64,000 bases of DNA from the NCBI GenBank assembly GCA_002405475.1, contig DHLX01000029.1:17828-81827 (forward strand), in the 5' to 3' direction. Source of the stretch: Burkholderiales bacterium UBA4657. Its GTDB lineage: Bacteria > Pseudomonadota > Gammaproteobacteria > Burkholderiales > Burkholderiaceae_E. This document shows, piece by piece, positions 47,308 to 57,734 of this stretch (position 1 is its first letter; the number at the start of each line of letters is the position of its first letter). The notes beneath the pieces are model-generated. The model did no database searches and was not told where the DNA came from. It worked only from the letters and a program-made list of their open reading frames with translations. The position numbers and the translations under genes were made by a program.

Positions 47308-48456
47308 ATGTGGCGTATTGCATACAAGATGCTGACCGGTGACCGGTTGAAGTATTTCGGCTTGATAGCCGGCATAGCTTTCGCCTCACTTCTGGTGGCG
47401 CAGCAAGCGTCGATACTGATTGGTTTTTCACATCAGACTGGCGCATTTATCCGTGACACTGCCCAGGCCGACTTGTGGTTGATGGATTCACAGGTACGGT
47501 TTTCACAAGATGCAGTACCAATGCGGGATACCGTGGCACAGCTGGCGCGAGGGGTCGAGGGTGTGCGCTGGGCCGAACCCCTGTTTCAGGGATTCACGCG
47601 CGGAAAAATGCCGGACGGTACGCGCTTCAGTCTGGTACTGGTGGGATTGAATGATTCGACCCTGATGGGCGGGCCGCCGCAAATGGTGAGCGGAACACTG
47701 GCTGATCTGCGCCGTGATCGCGCCGTCTTTATAGATGCCGGAACCAGTGCCAAGAAACTCATGATGAAACAGGGTGGGGGACGCGCATTACAGGTAGGCG
47801 ACCGTTTTTCCATCAACGACAATGAAGTTGTTATCGCTGGCAGTTATGAGGGACGCCGCTCATTTTTCTGGGAGCCGGTGGTTTACACCACGTATTCGCG
47901 TGTTCTGACCCTGGTGCCGCCAGAGCGCAACCTGTTATCTTTTGTACTGATCAAACTCGAACCGGGTGCCAATGTCCAAGAGGTACGGCGTCAACTTGAA
48001 TTGCGTACCGGAAAAACCACGCTGACCAATGAAGAATTCATCCAGCGTACCGCAGACTATATTCTGACTGAGACCGGCATATTGATTAATTTTGGTATGG
48101 CCGTGGCGCTGGGCTTTTTAATCGGAACCCTGGTCGCGGGTCAGACCTTCTACAACTTCACCCTCGATAACCTGCGCCACTATGGCGCGCTCAAGGCCAT
48201 GGGCGTCACCAATCTGCGTCTCGCCGGCATGGTGCTGTTCCAGGCCTTGCTGGTGGCTGCTCTGGGTTATGGCATTGGAGTAGGGCTGGGCGCAGCCACT
48301 GGAAAGTATATGGAAAGTACCGGGCTTGCATTTTCCATGCCCTGGCAGATTCCGGTTTTGACGGCACTGGCGATCTTGCTGGCCAGTCTGCTGGCCGCAT
48401 TGCTATCACTGATGCAGGTGTTCAAGCTGGAACCTGCTGTCGTATTCAAGGGATGA
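47308..48456 (+). CDS. ABC transporter permease, FtsX/MacB-DevC type
   Basis: A 382-aa inner-membrane subunit of a type VII (mechanotransmission) ABC exporter. An N-terminal helix (FGLIAGIAFASLLVA) is followed by a ~200-residue periplasmic domain, and the C-terminal FtsX domain has three helices (ILINFGMAVALGFLIGTLVA, MVLFQALLVAALGYGIGVG, VLTALAILLASLLAALLSL). The C-terminus ends in [11 protein letters not shown], typical of DevC-type permeases. Its stop overlaps the ATPase start (ATGA, 48453-48456). Confidence 0.88.
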   Translation: MWRIAYKMLTGDRLKYFGLIAGIAFASLLVAQQASILIGFSHQTGAFIRDTAQADLWLMDSQVRFSQDAVPMRDTVAQLARGVEGVRWAEPLFQGFTRGKMPDGTRFSLVLVGLNDSTLMGGPPQMVSGTLADLRRDRAVFIDAGTSAKKLMMKQGGGRALQVGDRFSINDNEVVIAGSYEGRRSFFWEPVVYTTYSRVLTLVPPERNLLSFVLIKLEPGANVQEVRRQLELRTGKTTLTNEEFIQRTADYILTETGILINFGMAVALGFLIGTLVAGQTFYNFTLDNLRHYGALKAMGVTNLRLAGMVLFQALLVAALGYGIGVGLGAATGKYMESTGLAFSMPWQIPVLTALAILLASLLAALLSLMQVFKLEPAVVFKG

Positions 48457-49175
48457 ACATGAAGCCGGTTGTCATGAGTCGCGCCATTACCAAGCAATTT
48501 GGCCAGGGGGATGCCAGTGTCATGGCCTTGCGAGGTGTTGATCTGGAAGTCAGTCAGGGCGAACTGCTGATGCTGGTCGGACCTTCGGGATGTGGCAAGA
48601 CCACACTCATCTCGGTGTTGGCCGGTATTCTGGACAAAACGGCGGGTGACTTGTCGGTGCTTGGCATTGACCCCTCGGCGTTAAGCATGAACGAGCGAAC
48701 GCGCTGGCGCGGAGCCAATATTGGTTTTGTATTTCAGGCATTCAATTTGATGCCAGCGCTCACAGCGACAGAAAACGTGTCGATACCGTTGCTGATTCAG
48801 GGCGTGAAGCAAAGTATTGCGCTTGAGCGTTCACGTGCCTTGTTAAATGAAGTGGGTATGAGCCATCGGGCTGAGGCTTTGCCAGCACAACTATCGGGTG
48901 GCCAGCAGCAACGGGTAGCTATTGCCCGTGCTCTGGTCAGTGGCCCACGACTCGTGGTCTGCGATGAGCCAACCTCGGCACTTGATCACGAGACCGGGCA
49001 GCGTGTCATGGAGCTTTTGCGTGCCATGTCACGTGCCAGCCAGAGTACCCTGATCGTCGTCACTCATGATGCCCGCATCTTTGGCTACGCCGATCGCATT
49101 GCCCATATGGACGATGGAAGGATCGTAAGACTGGAAACACCTGAACCTGCTGTTTTGGAGAGCAAAGAGCTATGA
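48453..49175 (+). CDS. ABC transporter ATP-binding protein, MacB/DevA type
   Basis: A 240-aa ATPase with Walker [10 protein letters not shown] (about residue 42-50), Q-loop [14 protein letters not shown] signature [15 protein letters not shown] and Walker [13 protein letters not shown], then switch His in VVTHDARIF. Length and motif spacing fit the LolD/MacB/DevA family that powers exporters with a periplasmic adaptor. Both ends overlap neighbours by 4 bases, so the three subunits are coupled. Confidence 0.93.
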   Translation: MNMKPVVMSRAITKQFGQGDASVMALRGVDLEVSQGELLMLVGPSGCGKTTLISVLAGILDKTAGDLSVLGIDPSALSMNERTRWRGANIGFVFQAFNLMPALTATENVSIPLLIQGVKQSIALERSRALLNEVGMSHRAEALPAQLSGGQQQRVAIARALVSGPRLVVCDEPTSALDHETGQRVMELLRAMSRASQSTLIVVTHDARIFGYADRIAHMDDGRIVRLETPEPAVLESKEL

Positions 49176-50128
49176 AAGTCAAATTATCTACCTGGGTAAC
49201 CAGTGGCCTGTCGCTACTGGGTCTGCTGACCATGATCACCGTGGTTATGGGCGGTGACAAAAGCTATCCGGTGGCAGCGCCGCTGGCCGAACCAGCGCCT
49301 AAGCCTTTCGCCCATGTGGTTTCAGGCTCAGCACTGGTCGAGGCCAGCAGCGAAAACATCGCCATCGCCACACCACTTGCTGGTGTCGTAGCACAGGTCA
49401 TGGTCAAAGCGGGACAAAAGCTTGATCCGGGCGAGGCACTGTTCACGCTCGATACACGACAGATTGATGCAGAAATTGCAGCGCGAAGCGCAAATGTGAG
49501 CGTCGCTTCGGCGCGGATTGAGGAAGCCCTGGCCTTGCAACGTGAAGCCCAGGACCAGCTCGATAAAGTGAAGAATTTGAGCGATCCACGGGCGGTATCA
49601 ACCGAAGAAGTAGAGCGACGTCAAACTGCGGCACAGGCAGCCCAGGCCCGCGTACAGCTGGCTCGCGCCCAGATGCAACAGGCTCAGGCTGAACTCAATG
49701 CCCTGCGAGTTGAAAAACAACGCATGGTCATCCGTGCCCCGGTCATGTCCCAGGTATTACAGGTCAATATACGCGCCGGTGAGTTTGCCACGCCCGGCAG
49801 TATGCAGCCGTTGGTGGTCTTGGGCGATACCCGGGTATTACACGTACGGGTGGATATCGACGAGAACGATGCCTGGCGCATAGCAGCCGGAGCGCGTGCC
49901 TTTGTTTATGTCAGAGGCGTCAGTGGCGTTTCGGCACCGGCACAATTTGTACGTTTCGAACCCATGGTGGTGCCTAAGCGTAATCTGAGCGGAGCCAGCA
50001 CCGAGCGTGTCGATACCCGTGTGTTGCAAGTATTGTTTGCCTTCGATGCCCAGAAATTGCCGGTGTACGTTGGGCAGCAGATGGATGTTTTCATCGAAGC
50101 AAAGCCGGTTACTGCTGGTGCAATCTGA
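49172..50128 (+). CDS. Periplasmic adaptor (HlyD/membrane-fusion family)
   Basis: A 318-aa membrane-fusion protein. One N-terminal helix (LSLLGLLTMITVVMG) is followed by a lipoyl half-motif (ATPLAGVVAQVMVKAGQKLDPGEALFTLDTRQIDAEI), a predicted coiled-coil hairpin rich in Ala/Gln/Glu (about 100-185), then the second lipoyl half (VIRAPVMSQVLQVNIRAGEF) and a beta-barrel. It overlaps the ATPase gene by 4 bases and precedes the outer-membrane channel gene, making a tripartite exporter like DevBCA (homology by architecture). Confidence 0.9.
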   Translation: MKVKLSTWVTSGLSLLGLLTMITVVMGGDKSYPVAAPLAEPAPKPFAHVVSGSALVEASSENIAIATPLAGVVAQVMVKAGQKLDPGEALFTLDTRQIDAEIAARSANVSVASARIEEALALQREAQDQLDKVKNLSDPRAVSTEEVERRQTAAQAAQARVQLARAQMQQAQAELNALRVEKQRMVIRAPVMSQVLQVNIRAGEFATPGSMQPLVVLGDTRVLHVRVDIDENDAWRIAAGARAFVYVRGVSGVSAPAQFVRFEPMVVPKRNLSGASTERVDTRVLQVLFAFDAQKLPVYVGQQMDVFIEAKPVTAGAI

Positions 50129-50135
50129 GCCGGAC

Positions 50136-51563
50136 ATGATGAAATATCCATTCAAAAAACCGCTCAGTGTCCTGTCACTCCTGATATTGACCGCAGGTTG
50201 TGCCACAGTGACCGTACCGTCTACCCAGCCGGTGACACTACCAGCGCAGTTTTCTCCGGCTCTTGAAAGCTCTGCAACGGCTTCTGCCGATTCATTGCAA
50301 ACCTGGTGGACACTGTTCGAAGACCCCTTGCTGGCCGGTTTGGTGGAACGGGCACTGCTACATAACCGTGATATCCAGACTGCGCTGGCGCGCGTACGTG
50401 AGACCCGCGCGTTGAGAAATCTGAGTGCAGCCGAATCATTGCCACAGTTATCACTGGGCGGATCGGTTTTACGTGATCGGTTGAGTCAAAAAGACCGTAG
50501 CGCAGACCAGCTCGGAAAGAATCCGGCCACTGTTTACCGGGCTGGTTTTGATGCTTCGTGGGAACTGGATATTTTTTCTGCCGCAGCCCAAAGAAACACT
50601 GCTGCAAGTGCCGAAGTCGAGGCCGCGCTGGCGGCGGGTGCAGCAATGCGTCTGAGCGTTGCCGCTGAAGTGGCGACCAACTATTTTGAGATACGCAGCC
50701 TGCAACAACAAATCCGGAATCTGGATCAACTGACTGGCGCGGCACAACAGCTGGTTGCACTGGTCCGAGTACGTGAGCAAAGAGGACTGGCTTCGGCACT
50801 GGAACGCTTGCAAAGCGAGGAGCAACTGGCACTGACCTCGGCACAGCAACCGCTGCTGCAGGCACGCTTGCAGACAGCCATCCGTCGAATCGGTATTCTG
50901 GTGGGTGCTGACAGTCAGGCACTGCTTGGTCAACTGGAGCCAGTCGGTTCTTTGCCCGCCAAGAGTCGTACCGAAGTTCCGGCCCTGTTGCCGGCAGCCT
51001 TGCTGGAACGACGCCCTGACATTATCGCTGCAGAACGTCAGTGGGCCTCGGCGCTGGCGCGCTGGGCCGGTGCCGAAGCCGACCGCATGCCCAAGTTTTC
51101 CTTGTCGGCATCGCTGGGAACCCTGGCCATGGGTAGTACCGGCTTGTTGTCATCACCCGCACAGCTTTGGGCTTTGGGTGCCATGGTACGAGCGCCCTTG
51201 TACCAGCCGGCATTGTCTGCCACCGCCCAAGTGCAGCGGGCGCGTGCTGAACAGGCTGCCTTGGCCTACGAGAGCAGTGTCGTACAGGCCATGCTAGATG
51301 TCGAGGCCAGCAATATACGGCTGCAGCAGGCACGACAACGTGAACAGCAGTTAGCGCTGGCACTGGCGGCGAATAATGAAGCTTTGGCTTTGTCACGTCT
51401 GCGCTACGAGCGCGGTCTCAGTGATTTGCTCACCGTGCTCGATCTGGTACGGCGTCAGCTCAGTACCGAGCAGGAATGGATCGTGGCGCAGGAACAGTCT
51501 TTGGGGCAGACCGTCGCCTTGTACAAGGCGCTGGGTGGTGGCTGGGAACTGCCACAGCGCTAG
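50136..51563 (+). CDS. NodT-type outer-membrane efflux lipoprotein
   Basis: A 475-aa TolC-like outer-membrane channel. The ATG at 50136 gives a signal with lipobox LTAGC, so the lipidated Cys is near residue 21; a second ATG one codon later is possible. The two OEP repeats are visible, including TWWTLFEDPLLAGLVERALLHNRDIQTALARVRE and, in the second half, LLERRPDIIAAERQWASALARWAGAEADRMPKFSLSASLG. The start is 8 bases after the adaptor stop. It completes the tripartite exporter. Confidence 0.9.
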   Translation: MMKYPFKKPLSVLSLLILTAGCATVTVPSTQPVTLPAQFSPALESSATASADSLQTWWTLFEDPLLAGLVERALLHNRDIQTALARVRETRALRNLSAAESLPQLSLGGSVLRDRLSQKDRSADQLGKNPATVYRAGFDASWELDIFSAAAQRNTAASAEVEAALAAGAAMRLSVAAEVATNYFEIRSLQQQIRNLDQLTGAAQQLVALVRVREQRGLASALERLQSEEQLALTSAQQPLLQARLQTAIRRIGILVGADSQALLGQLEPVGSLPAKSRTEVPALLPAALLERRPDIIAAERQWASALARWAGAEADRMPKFSLSASLGTLAMGSTGLLSSPAQLWALGAMVRAPLYQPALSATAQVQRARAEQAALAYESSVVQAMLDVEASNIRLQQARQREQQLALALAANNEALALSRLRYERGLSDLLTVLDLVRRQLSTEQEWIVAQEQSLGQTVALYKALGGGWELPQR

Positions 51564-51716
51564 TCAGCCATCATCATTCTTATACGCTTTTTGAATATGA
51601 GGTACTGTCAATAAGTTATTTGTCACTTTGACACACCAGTGCCATGCTTCACGCTGGTTGAGCGGCTGATCCAGGTCTTGGGCGGCTGATTTCGGTAACG
51701 AGAATAGTGAACCAGT

Positions 51717-52511
51717 ATGCAGCAATCGGGACAGGTGACGTTGGTGGGCGCGGGGCCCGGAGACCCCGAATTATTAACCTTGAAGGCGGTACGTGCCATT
51801 GCACGGGCTGATGTCATTCTGGTTGATGATCTGGTATCGGAACAAGTGCTCGAACATAAGCGCGAGAGTGCCCGGGTAGTTTATGTTGGCAAGCGTGGCG
51901 GTTGTGCCTCAACGCCGCAGGAATTCATAGAAAAGCTCATGATTGCCGAAGCCAGGGCTGGCCGTCAGGTTGTGCGTCTAAAAGGTGGTGACCCGTTCGT
52001 ATTCGGTCGTGGTGGCGAAGAACGCCAACATCTGATGGATCAAGGTTTGACAGTAGAAGTGGTGAACGGCGTAACCAGCGGCATGGCCGCTGCCAGCAGC
52101 ATAGGCGTGCCTTTGACACACCGTGATTATTCGCATGGCTGTATTTTTGTCACTGGCCACGCTGCCCGCGATGTCGAGGGACTGGACTGGACTGCGCTCG
52201 GCCGGGTGTGCAGCCAACAACGCTTAACGCTGGTAGTCTATATGGGCGTCGCGAATGCTGAATCTATTCAGCACGGTTTAATTCAGGGTGGAGTCTCTGT
52301 CGATACACCAGTGGCAGTCGTACAATCGGCGACCTTGCCTGAACAACGCAACTATGTCTCAGTAGTCGGGCAATTATCACAACTGATCCAGTCGCATCAG
52401 ATTGAAAGTCCATCCATTCTGGTCATTGGAGAGGTCGCAAAATTGGCAGATCTGGCAGTTTTGACAGATCAATTGCTACAGGAAAAAAAGCTGAGCCACA
52501 TAGCCGGATGA
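51717..52511 (+). CDS. cobA: Uroporphyrinogen-III C-methyltransferase
   Basis: SAM-dependent enzyme making precorrin-2, the branch point to sirohaem and cobalamin. The 264-aa single-domain form has LVGAGPGDPELLTLKAVRAI at the N-terminus, VGKRGG, VRLKGGDPFVFGRGGEE and VVNGVTSGMAAASSIGVPLTHR, all conserved. It lacks the CysG bifunctional N-terminal domain, so dehydrogenation and chelation must be done by other proteins. A SirB/CbiX-like chelatase lies 8 kb away. It is convergent with valS. No Shine-Dalgarno site is obvious. Confidence 0.94.
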   Translation: MQQSGQVTLVGAGPGDPELLTLKAVRAIARADVILVDDLVSEQVLEHKRESARVVYVGKRGGCASTPQEFIEKLMIAEARAGRQVVRLKGGDPFVFGRGGEERQHLMDQGLTVEVVNGVTSGMAAASSIGVPLTHRDYSHGCIFVTGHAARDVEGLDWTALGRVCSQQRLTLVVYMGVANAESIQHGLIQGGVSVDTPVAVVQSATLPEQRNYVSVVGQLSQLIQSHQIESPSILVIGEVAKLADLAVLTDQLLQEKKLSHIAG

Positions 52512-52571
52512 CTAGTACCCCAGCTTGCTCGATCTGCGTTGGCCTGTAGTCAGGCTGACAGCTCGCAAACC

Positions 52572-55382
52572 CTAGTGCAGGCGGGCTGATTGCTCGCGCA
52601 GTTTTTCCAGGGTAGCCACAAAGCTGGCCAAACGCTCCCGCTCTTGCTCTACTACAGCCTGCGGCGCACGGGCAACGAAACTTTCATTCCCCAGTTTGCC
52701 CTGACACTTGCCAATTTCATTTTCCAGTCGCTCTATTTCCTTGCCCAGACGCTGTTTTTCAGCCGCCAGATCTATTTCAATGTGCAGCATCAAGCGATTG
52801 GTACCGACCACTTGTACCGGCGCATGGGTATCGGTCGGCAGGTTGTCCTGCACCTTGACTTCACTCAGCTTGGCCAGCGCCTGCAAGTAAGGTGCATAGG
52901 CTTGCAGCAGGCTGGCATCGCCTGCGGCCAGCAAGGGAACACGCTCGGCCGGTGACAGATTCATTTCTCCACGCAGGGCGCGACAGGCATTCACATGCTG
53001 TTTTAGACCGGCAACCCAGGCTTCACTTTGGGCATCTATTTTTTCTGGCTGCGTCACCGGGTAGGGCTGCAACATCAGACTTTGCCCGGCCTGGTAGCGA
53101 CGCAGCTTGTCATGACTTAAAGCCAGTGGCGCAACTTTTTGCCATAGTTCTTCGCTGATGAAGGGAATAATGGGGTGTACCAGGCGCAAAATGGTTTCCA
53201 GAACGCGCAGCAGGGTGCGCCGGGTGGCGCGTTGCTGACCAGCGGTGCCGCGCTGCATCTGTACCTTGGCCAGTTCCAGATACCAGTCACAATATTCGTC
53301 CCAGACAAACTGGTACATCGTATTGGCAACATTATCCAGCCGGTAGTCGTTAAAGCCCTGCGCCACCTCAGCCTCGACCCTCTGCAACAAGGACACAATC
53401 CAGCGATCGGCTGCCGAAAAATCCAGATAGCCGGGTGCTTGAGTCGCGCAGTCTTGCAGCCCCAGATCCTGCGCCTCGCAATTCATCAGCACAAAGCGTG
53501 TGGCATTCCATAGCTTGTTGCAAAAGTTGCGATAACCCTCGCAGCGTTTGGTATCGAAATTGACATTGCGTCCTAGCGTGGCATAACTGGCCATGGTAAA
53601 GCGCATGGCGTCGGCACCGTAAGCCGGCATGCCGTCGGGAAACTGCTTTTTGATACGTGCCTCAATTTTCGGCGCATCTTGCGGGCGGCGCAGACCGCTG
53701 GTCGATTTTTTCAACAAATCGGGCAGACTAATCCCCTGAATCAAGTCCACCGGGTCAATGGTATTGCCCTCGGACTTGCTCATTTTTTTGCCTTCGGCAT
53801 CGCGCACAATGCCATGCACATAAACCGTATGGAATGGAACCTTATCGGTAAAGTGCAGGGTCATCATGATCATGCGCGCGACCCAGAAGAATATAATTTC
53901 ATAGCCGGTGACCAATACACTCGAGGGCAGGAAATGTTTCAGTTCCGGCGTGTCCTGCGGCCAGCCCAGGGTCGAAAAAGGTACCAAAGCCGACGAGAAC
54001 CAGGTATCGAGCACATCCTTGTCGCGTTCCAGACGCTGACCCGGAGACTGAGCCTGGGCTTCGGCCTCATTACGCGCCACAATGAGTTTGCCTTGTTCAT
54101 CGTACCAGGCCGGAATCTGGTGCCCCCACCATAACTGGCGTGAAATACACCAGTCCTGAATATGGTTCATCCAGTGGTAATAGGTACTGGTCCAGTTATC
54201 GGGAACAAATTTCACCTGACCCTGCTGTACGCATTCGGTCGCCTTTTTTGCCAGCGTTTCGGTCTTGACAAACCACTGGTCGGTCAGCATGGGTTCAATC
54301 GCAACGCCGGTACGGTCACCGCGTGGCACTTTCATCAGATGCTTTTCTATTTTCTCGACCAGGCCTTGTTCCTGTAAATCAGCGACGATCACTTCGCGGG
54401 CTATGAAACGGTCAAGGCCGCGATAGGCTTCCGGTGCTTCTTGGTTAATTTTTGCATCGAGCGTAAAAATATTGAGGATGGGCAACTGATGCCGCTGCCC
54501 CACGGCATAGTCATTGAAATCATGCGCCGGAGTCACTTTCACCACGCCAGTGCCGAATTCTTTATCCACATAAGCATCGCCAATAATCGGCACCTCGCGT
54601 CCGGTCAAAGGCAGGCGTATCGCTTGACCAATCAGATGACGATAACGCTCATCTTCAGGGTGCACCATGACCGCAGTATCACCGAGCATGGTTTCCGGGC
54701 GGGTCGTAGCTACTACCAGATGACCACTGCCATCAGCTAACGGGTAACGCAAGTGGTACAGCTTGCCTTCCTCTTCCTCGCTGATAACTTCCAGGTCAGA
54801 CACGGCGGTTTTCAGCACCGGGTCCCAGTTCACCAGACGCTGCCCACGATAAATGAGACCTTGCTCGTATAAACGCACGAATACTTCGGTCACTATGGGC
54901 GACAGTTTTTCGTCCATAGTGAAATATTCGCGGCTCCAGTCCACGCTGGCACCCAAGCGCCGCATCTGCTGGGTAATGGTGCCACCCGACTGTTCCTTCC
55001 AGGCCCAGACACGCTGCAAAAAAGCATCGCGTCCTAGATCGTGACGCGAAATTTTTTGTGCATCCAGCTGCCGTTCGACCACAATTTGCGTCGCAATACC
55101 GGCATGGTCAACCCCGGGAATCCACGCCGTATTAAAACCGCGCATGCGATGCCAGCGCGTCAGGGCATCCATGATGGTCTGATTGAACGCATGCCCCATA
55201 TGCAGCACACCTGTTACATTGGGTGGCGGCAACTGAATGGAGAAATTCTCTTTACCTGCGTCGAATGTAGGGCTGTAGCAGCCGTTTTTTTCCCACCAGG
55301 GACCCCAGTGTGCTTCTATGGCACCGGGTTCGAAAGATTTGGCCAGGCTTGTAGTTGGGTTAGCGTCAATATTTTGCGTCAT
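52572..55382 (-). CDS. valS: Valine--tRNA ligase
   Basis: Class Ia synthetase of 936 aa from the ATG at 55382; the frame extends upstream but those residues overlap the preceding gene and are not ValRS-like. HIGH reads HMGH in [16 protein letters not shown], the KMSKS loop is [13 protein letters not shown], a CP1 editing domain lies in between, and the C-terminus is the Val-specific coiled coil ([20 protein letters not shown]). It is preceded by DUF2486 (16 bases), holC and pepA on the same strand. Confidence 0.96.
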   Translation of the reverse strand: MTQNIDANPTTSLAKSFEPGAIEAHWGPWWEKNGCYSPTFDAGKENFSIQLPPPNVTGVLHMGHAFNQTIMDALTRWHRMRGFNTAWIPGVDHAGIATQIVVERQLDAQKISRHDLGRDAFLQRVWAWKEQSGGTITQQMRRLGASVDWSREYFTMDEKLSPIVTEVFVRLYEQGLIYRGQRLVNWDPVLKTAVSDLEVISEEEEGKLYHLRYPLADGSGHLVVATTRPETMLGDTAVMVHPEDERYRHLIGQAIRLPLTGREVPIIGDAYVDKEFGTGVVKVTPAHDFNDYAVGQRHQLPILNIFTLDAKINQEAPEAYRGLDRFIAREVIVADLQEQGLVEKIEKHLMKVPRGDRTGVAIEPMLTDQWFVKTETLAKKATECVQQGQVKFVPDNWTSTYYHWMNHIQDWCISRQLWWGHQIPAWYDEQGKLIVARNEAEAQAQSPGQRLERDKDVLDTWFSSALVPFSTLGWPQDTPELKHFLPSSVLVTGYEIIFFWVARMIMMTLHFTDKVPFHTVYVHGIVRDAEGKKMSKSEGNTIDPVDLIQGISLPDLLKKSTSGLRRPQDAPKIEARIKKQFPDGMPAYGADAMRFTMASYATLGRNVNFDTKRCEGYRNFCNKLWNATRFVLMNCEAQDLGLQDCATQAPGYLDFSAADRWIVSLLQRVEAEVAQGFNDYRLDNVANTMYQFVWDEYCDWYLELAKVQMQRGTAGQQRATRRTLLRVLETILRLVHPIIPFISEELWQKVAPLALSHDKLRRYQAGQSLMLQPYPVTQPEKIDAQSEAWVAGLKQHVNACRALRGEMNLSPAERVPLLAAGDASLLQAYAPYLQALAKLSEVKVQDNLPTDTHAPVQVVGTNRLMLHIEIDLAAEKQRLGKEIERLENEIGKCQGKLGNESFVARAPQAVVEQERERLASFVATLEKLREQSARLH

Positions 55383-55398
55383 AAGGGTTAGCAGACTG

Positions 55399-55800
55399 TT
55401 ATTTTTTTGTGGTGGTAATTTTGGCGAATTCCTGATGAATGGCGCGGCCAATGACTTCGACGGCCGTTTCAGTCAATGCCCGCTGTAATTCAGCGCGCAC
55501 CGCAGGCATGGCCTGTTCCAGTACCTCGCATGTCGTTTCATTCAGCCGGTATTCCAGTGCCGGATCAAGCCGGGCAAGAATGCGCTGAGTCAGACTGTCG
55601 CGTAATTGCAGCGAAAATTTTTCCAGCGGGGCAGAGTCAGCGTTCTGGGCTGTAGCAGATGATTGCAACTCTGCTGCATCGACGGCAGAAAAGTGTTTCT
55701 CGGCAGAGTTCAGCGCAGCACTGTCGCTATCACTAATGACCTCGGTCAATAAGGGAATGCCATTTTCATCACGACGGGGACGAAATAACTCCTCAACCAT
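55399..55800 (-). CDS. DUF2486 family protein
   Basis: A 133-aa protein from the ATG at 55800 ([21 protein letters not shown]), a pattern known in betaproteobacteria between holC and valS. The middle is low-complexity and Ser/Ala-rich; the C-terminal third ([37 protein letters not shown], with the first part quoted) is predicted helical. It overlaps the end of holC by 8 bases. Function is unknown. Confidence 0.8.
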   Translation of the reverse strand: MVEELFRPRRDENGIPLLTEVISDSDSAALNSAEKHFSAVDAAELQSSATAQNADSAPLEKFSLQLRDSLTQRILARLDPALEYRLNETTCEVLEQAMPAVRAELQRALTETAVEVIGRAIHQEFAKITTTKK

Positions 55801-56236
55801 GCTGCGCTCCCGATTTTTGGTGATGTTCAATCGAATAACCACGCTGTTTATAAAACTTCCAGCGCTCTCGCGCCGCCAGGCTGTCCTGCTCGTCCTGCTC
55901 CACCAGTTCCATCAAATAATCAAAGCGCGAAAAAAACTTGGGTAATTCCTGATCTAGGTTGCCCAGTACCTCATGGTGCGCCAAGGGCTCGGCCTGCTCA
56001 GGTGCAGTAGCTGCCAGCAGTACCGGCGTAACAGAGGCCAGGGCATCGTTCTGCATCACATGCGGCACAAAACTCAGTGGCTCGGACGACCAGAGTGCCT
56101 GGTCAAAACGCTTTAACAACTCGGCGTTGCGACTATAAACCACAACACGCTTGCCACGCTGCACGGCCTTGCTCACCAGATTACAGGCATAGCTCACCTT
56201 GTCGGGCAAGCCGGTATAAAAATGGATTTCAGTCAT
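55793..56236 (-). CDS. holC: DNA polymerase III subunit chi
   Basis: Clamp-loader accessory subunit that links the holoenzyme to SSB. The 147-aa product has TEIHFYTGLPDKVSYACNLV at the N-terminus and the chi-family LLKRFDQALWSSEPLSFVPHV segment, corresponding to the conserved Trp-containing motif. Length is typical (E. coli HolC 147 aa). It overlaps pepA by 4 bases (ATGA) and DUF2486 by 8 bases. Confidence 0.93.
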   Translation of the reverse strand: MTEIHFYTGLPDKVSYACNLVSKAVQRGKRVVVYSRNAELLKRFDQALWSSEPLSFVPHVMQNDALASVTPVLLAATAPEQAEPLAHHEVLGNLDQELPKFFSRFDYLMELVEQDEQDSLAARERWKFYKQRGYSIEHHQKSGAQHG

Positions 56237-57717
56237 GCTGAAGCACGTTGTTTCAGAAACTCGACCAGCAAGCCTACAGGCCGACCAGTAGCGCCTTTAT
56301 TGGCACCAGACTTCCAGGCAGTGCCGGCAATATCCAGATGCGCCCAGTCATATTTTTTGGTGAATCTGGCCAGGAAACAGGCCGCAGTGACGGCACCGGC
56401 CCAACGCCCGCCTATATTCGCCATATCGGCAAACGGTGATTTGAGCAATTCCTGATAATCTTCATCGACCGGCATGCGCCAGCACGAATCTAGCGCTTGC
56501 AAGCCTGCCTCATTTAGTTCGGCCGCCAGCTTGTCATTCGGCGTAAATAAACCTGAGTGCACTCCACCCAAAGCAACGACGCAAGCACCAGTCAAGGTGG
56601 CGATATCAATCACTGCCTGGGGTTTGTAACGCTCGGCATAGGTCAGTGCATCGCAAAGAATCAGCCGTCCTTCAGCATCGGTATTCAGAATTTCTATGGT
56701 CTGGCCGCTCATGCTGGTGACAATATCACCGGGTTTAGTGGCGCGACCCGACGGCATATTTTCAGTAGTGGGAATCAGACCGACTACATTAAGTGCCAAT
56801 TGCATCTCGGCAATAGCGCGGAAAGCGCCCAGTACCGAAGCCGCTCCGCACATATCGTATTTCATTTCATCCATTTCGGCGCCAGGTTTCAGACTGATGC
56901 CGCCGGTGTCGAAGGTAATGCCCTTGCCAACCAGAACCACGGGGGTGTCTGATTTGGCCGCGCCCTGATACTCCATGATGATGAACTTGCAGGGTTCTTC
57001 AGAACCACGAGCCACGCTGAGGAAGGAATTCATTTTCAGCGCCTCGATCTGCTTGCGCTCCAGTACACTGACCTTGAATTTGAATTGTTTTCCTAGTTGC
57101 AGTGCAGTTTGTGCCAGATAGCCGGGAGTGCAGCGATTACCCGGCAGGTTGCCCAGGTCTTTCGCCAGTTGTATGCCTTCGGCCAGAGCCAGTGCCTGGT
57201 TCAGCATATTTTTAATACTTTGCCCCGGCGATTTGTCAAACAGAAACTCGATTTTTTTCAACGTCGATGCCGTGGCCGGTTTTTCACTCTTGAGCTGGTC
57301 AAATTTATAGTCGCATTCGCGGCTGGACAGGACGGCCAGCTTCAGCTGCTCCTCGGTTTTCAGCCCGGCCAGTGGGTCGAACGGTGCGAAGCTCAGTGTC
57401 TGGGCGTGAGTGGCCTGTACCGCCTTGACCGCGCCCTTGACACTATCGGCAAAGAGCCGGGGCGACAATTTCGGTTTTTCACCCAGGCTGACCAGTACCA
57501 CACGTTCAGCCAGCAGGCCGGGCACCTGTCGCAGTATCAGGCTGCTACCGGCCTTGGACGCCAGATCGCCAGTTTTCAAGGCCTGGCTGATTGTGCCCTG
57601 GCTGAGTTTATCCACAGCCTTGCCACCCGCTGACAGAGTGTGGTCGGCATAACAGAAAATGACCAGTGCCCCGGTTCTGACCCGCTCGGGCTGAGCTGCT
57701 TTCGTGCTAAATTCCAT
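56233..57717 (-). CDS. pepA: Leucyl aminopeptidase (PepA family)
   Basis: Hexameric two-metal M17 aminopeptidase, 494 aa. The catalytic domain has VGKGITFDTGGISLKPGAEMDEMKYDM with a metal-binding Lys and Asp, and the signature NTDAEGRLIL with Asp and Glu ligands, in the C-terminal half. The PepA N-terminal domain is complete. In some bacteria PepA also acts as a DNA-binding regulator (known for E. coli, not shown here). First gene of pepA-holC-DUF2486-valS, divergent from lptF with only 17 bases between starts, so promoters must overlap the coding regions. Confidence 0.95.
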   Translation of the reverse strand: MEFSTKAAQPERVRTGALVIFCYADHTLSAGGKAVDKLSQGTISQALKTGDLASKAGSSLILRQVPGLLAERVVLVSLGEKPKLSPRLFADSVKGAVKAVQATHAQTLSFAPFDPLAGLKTEEQLKLAVLSSRECDYKFDQLKSEKPATASTLKKIEFLFDKSPGQSIKNMLNQALALAEGIQLAKDLGNLPGNRCTPGYLAQTALQLGKQFKFKVSVLERKQIEALKMNSFLSVARGSEEPCKFIIMEYQGAAKSDTPVVLVGKGITFDTGGISLKPGAEMDEMKYDMCGAASVLGAFRAIAEMQLALNVVGLIPTTENMPSGRATKPGDIVTSMSGQTIEILNTDAEGRLILCDALTYAERYKPQAVIDIATLTGACVVALGGVHSGLFTPNDKLAAELNEAGLQALDSCWRMPVDEDYQELLKSPFADMANIGGRWAGAVTAACFLARFTKKYDWAHLDIAGTAWKSGANKGATGRPVGLLVEFLKQRASA

Positions 57718-57734
57718 GTACTAATCCTCAAGTT

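Noticed and set aside
51606..51633. Inverted TGTCAA/TTGACA upstream of cobA
   Set aside because: Six-base arms in AT-rich sequence are expected by chance and no promoter spacing fits well.
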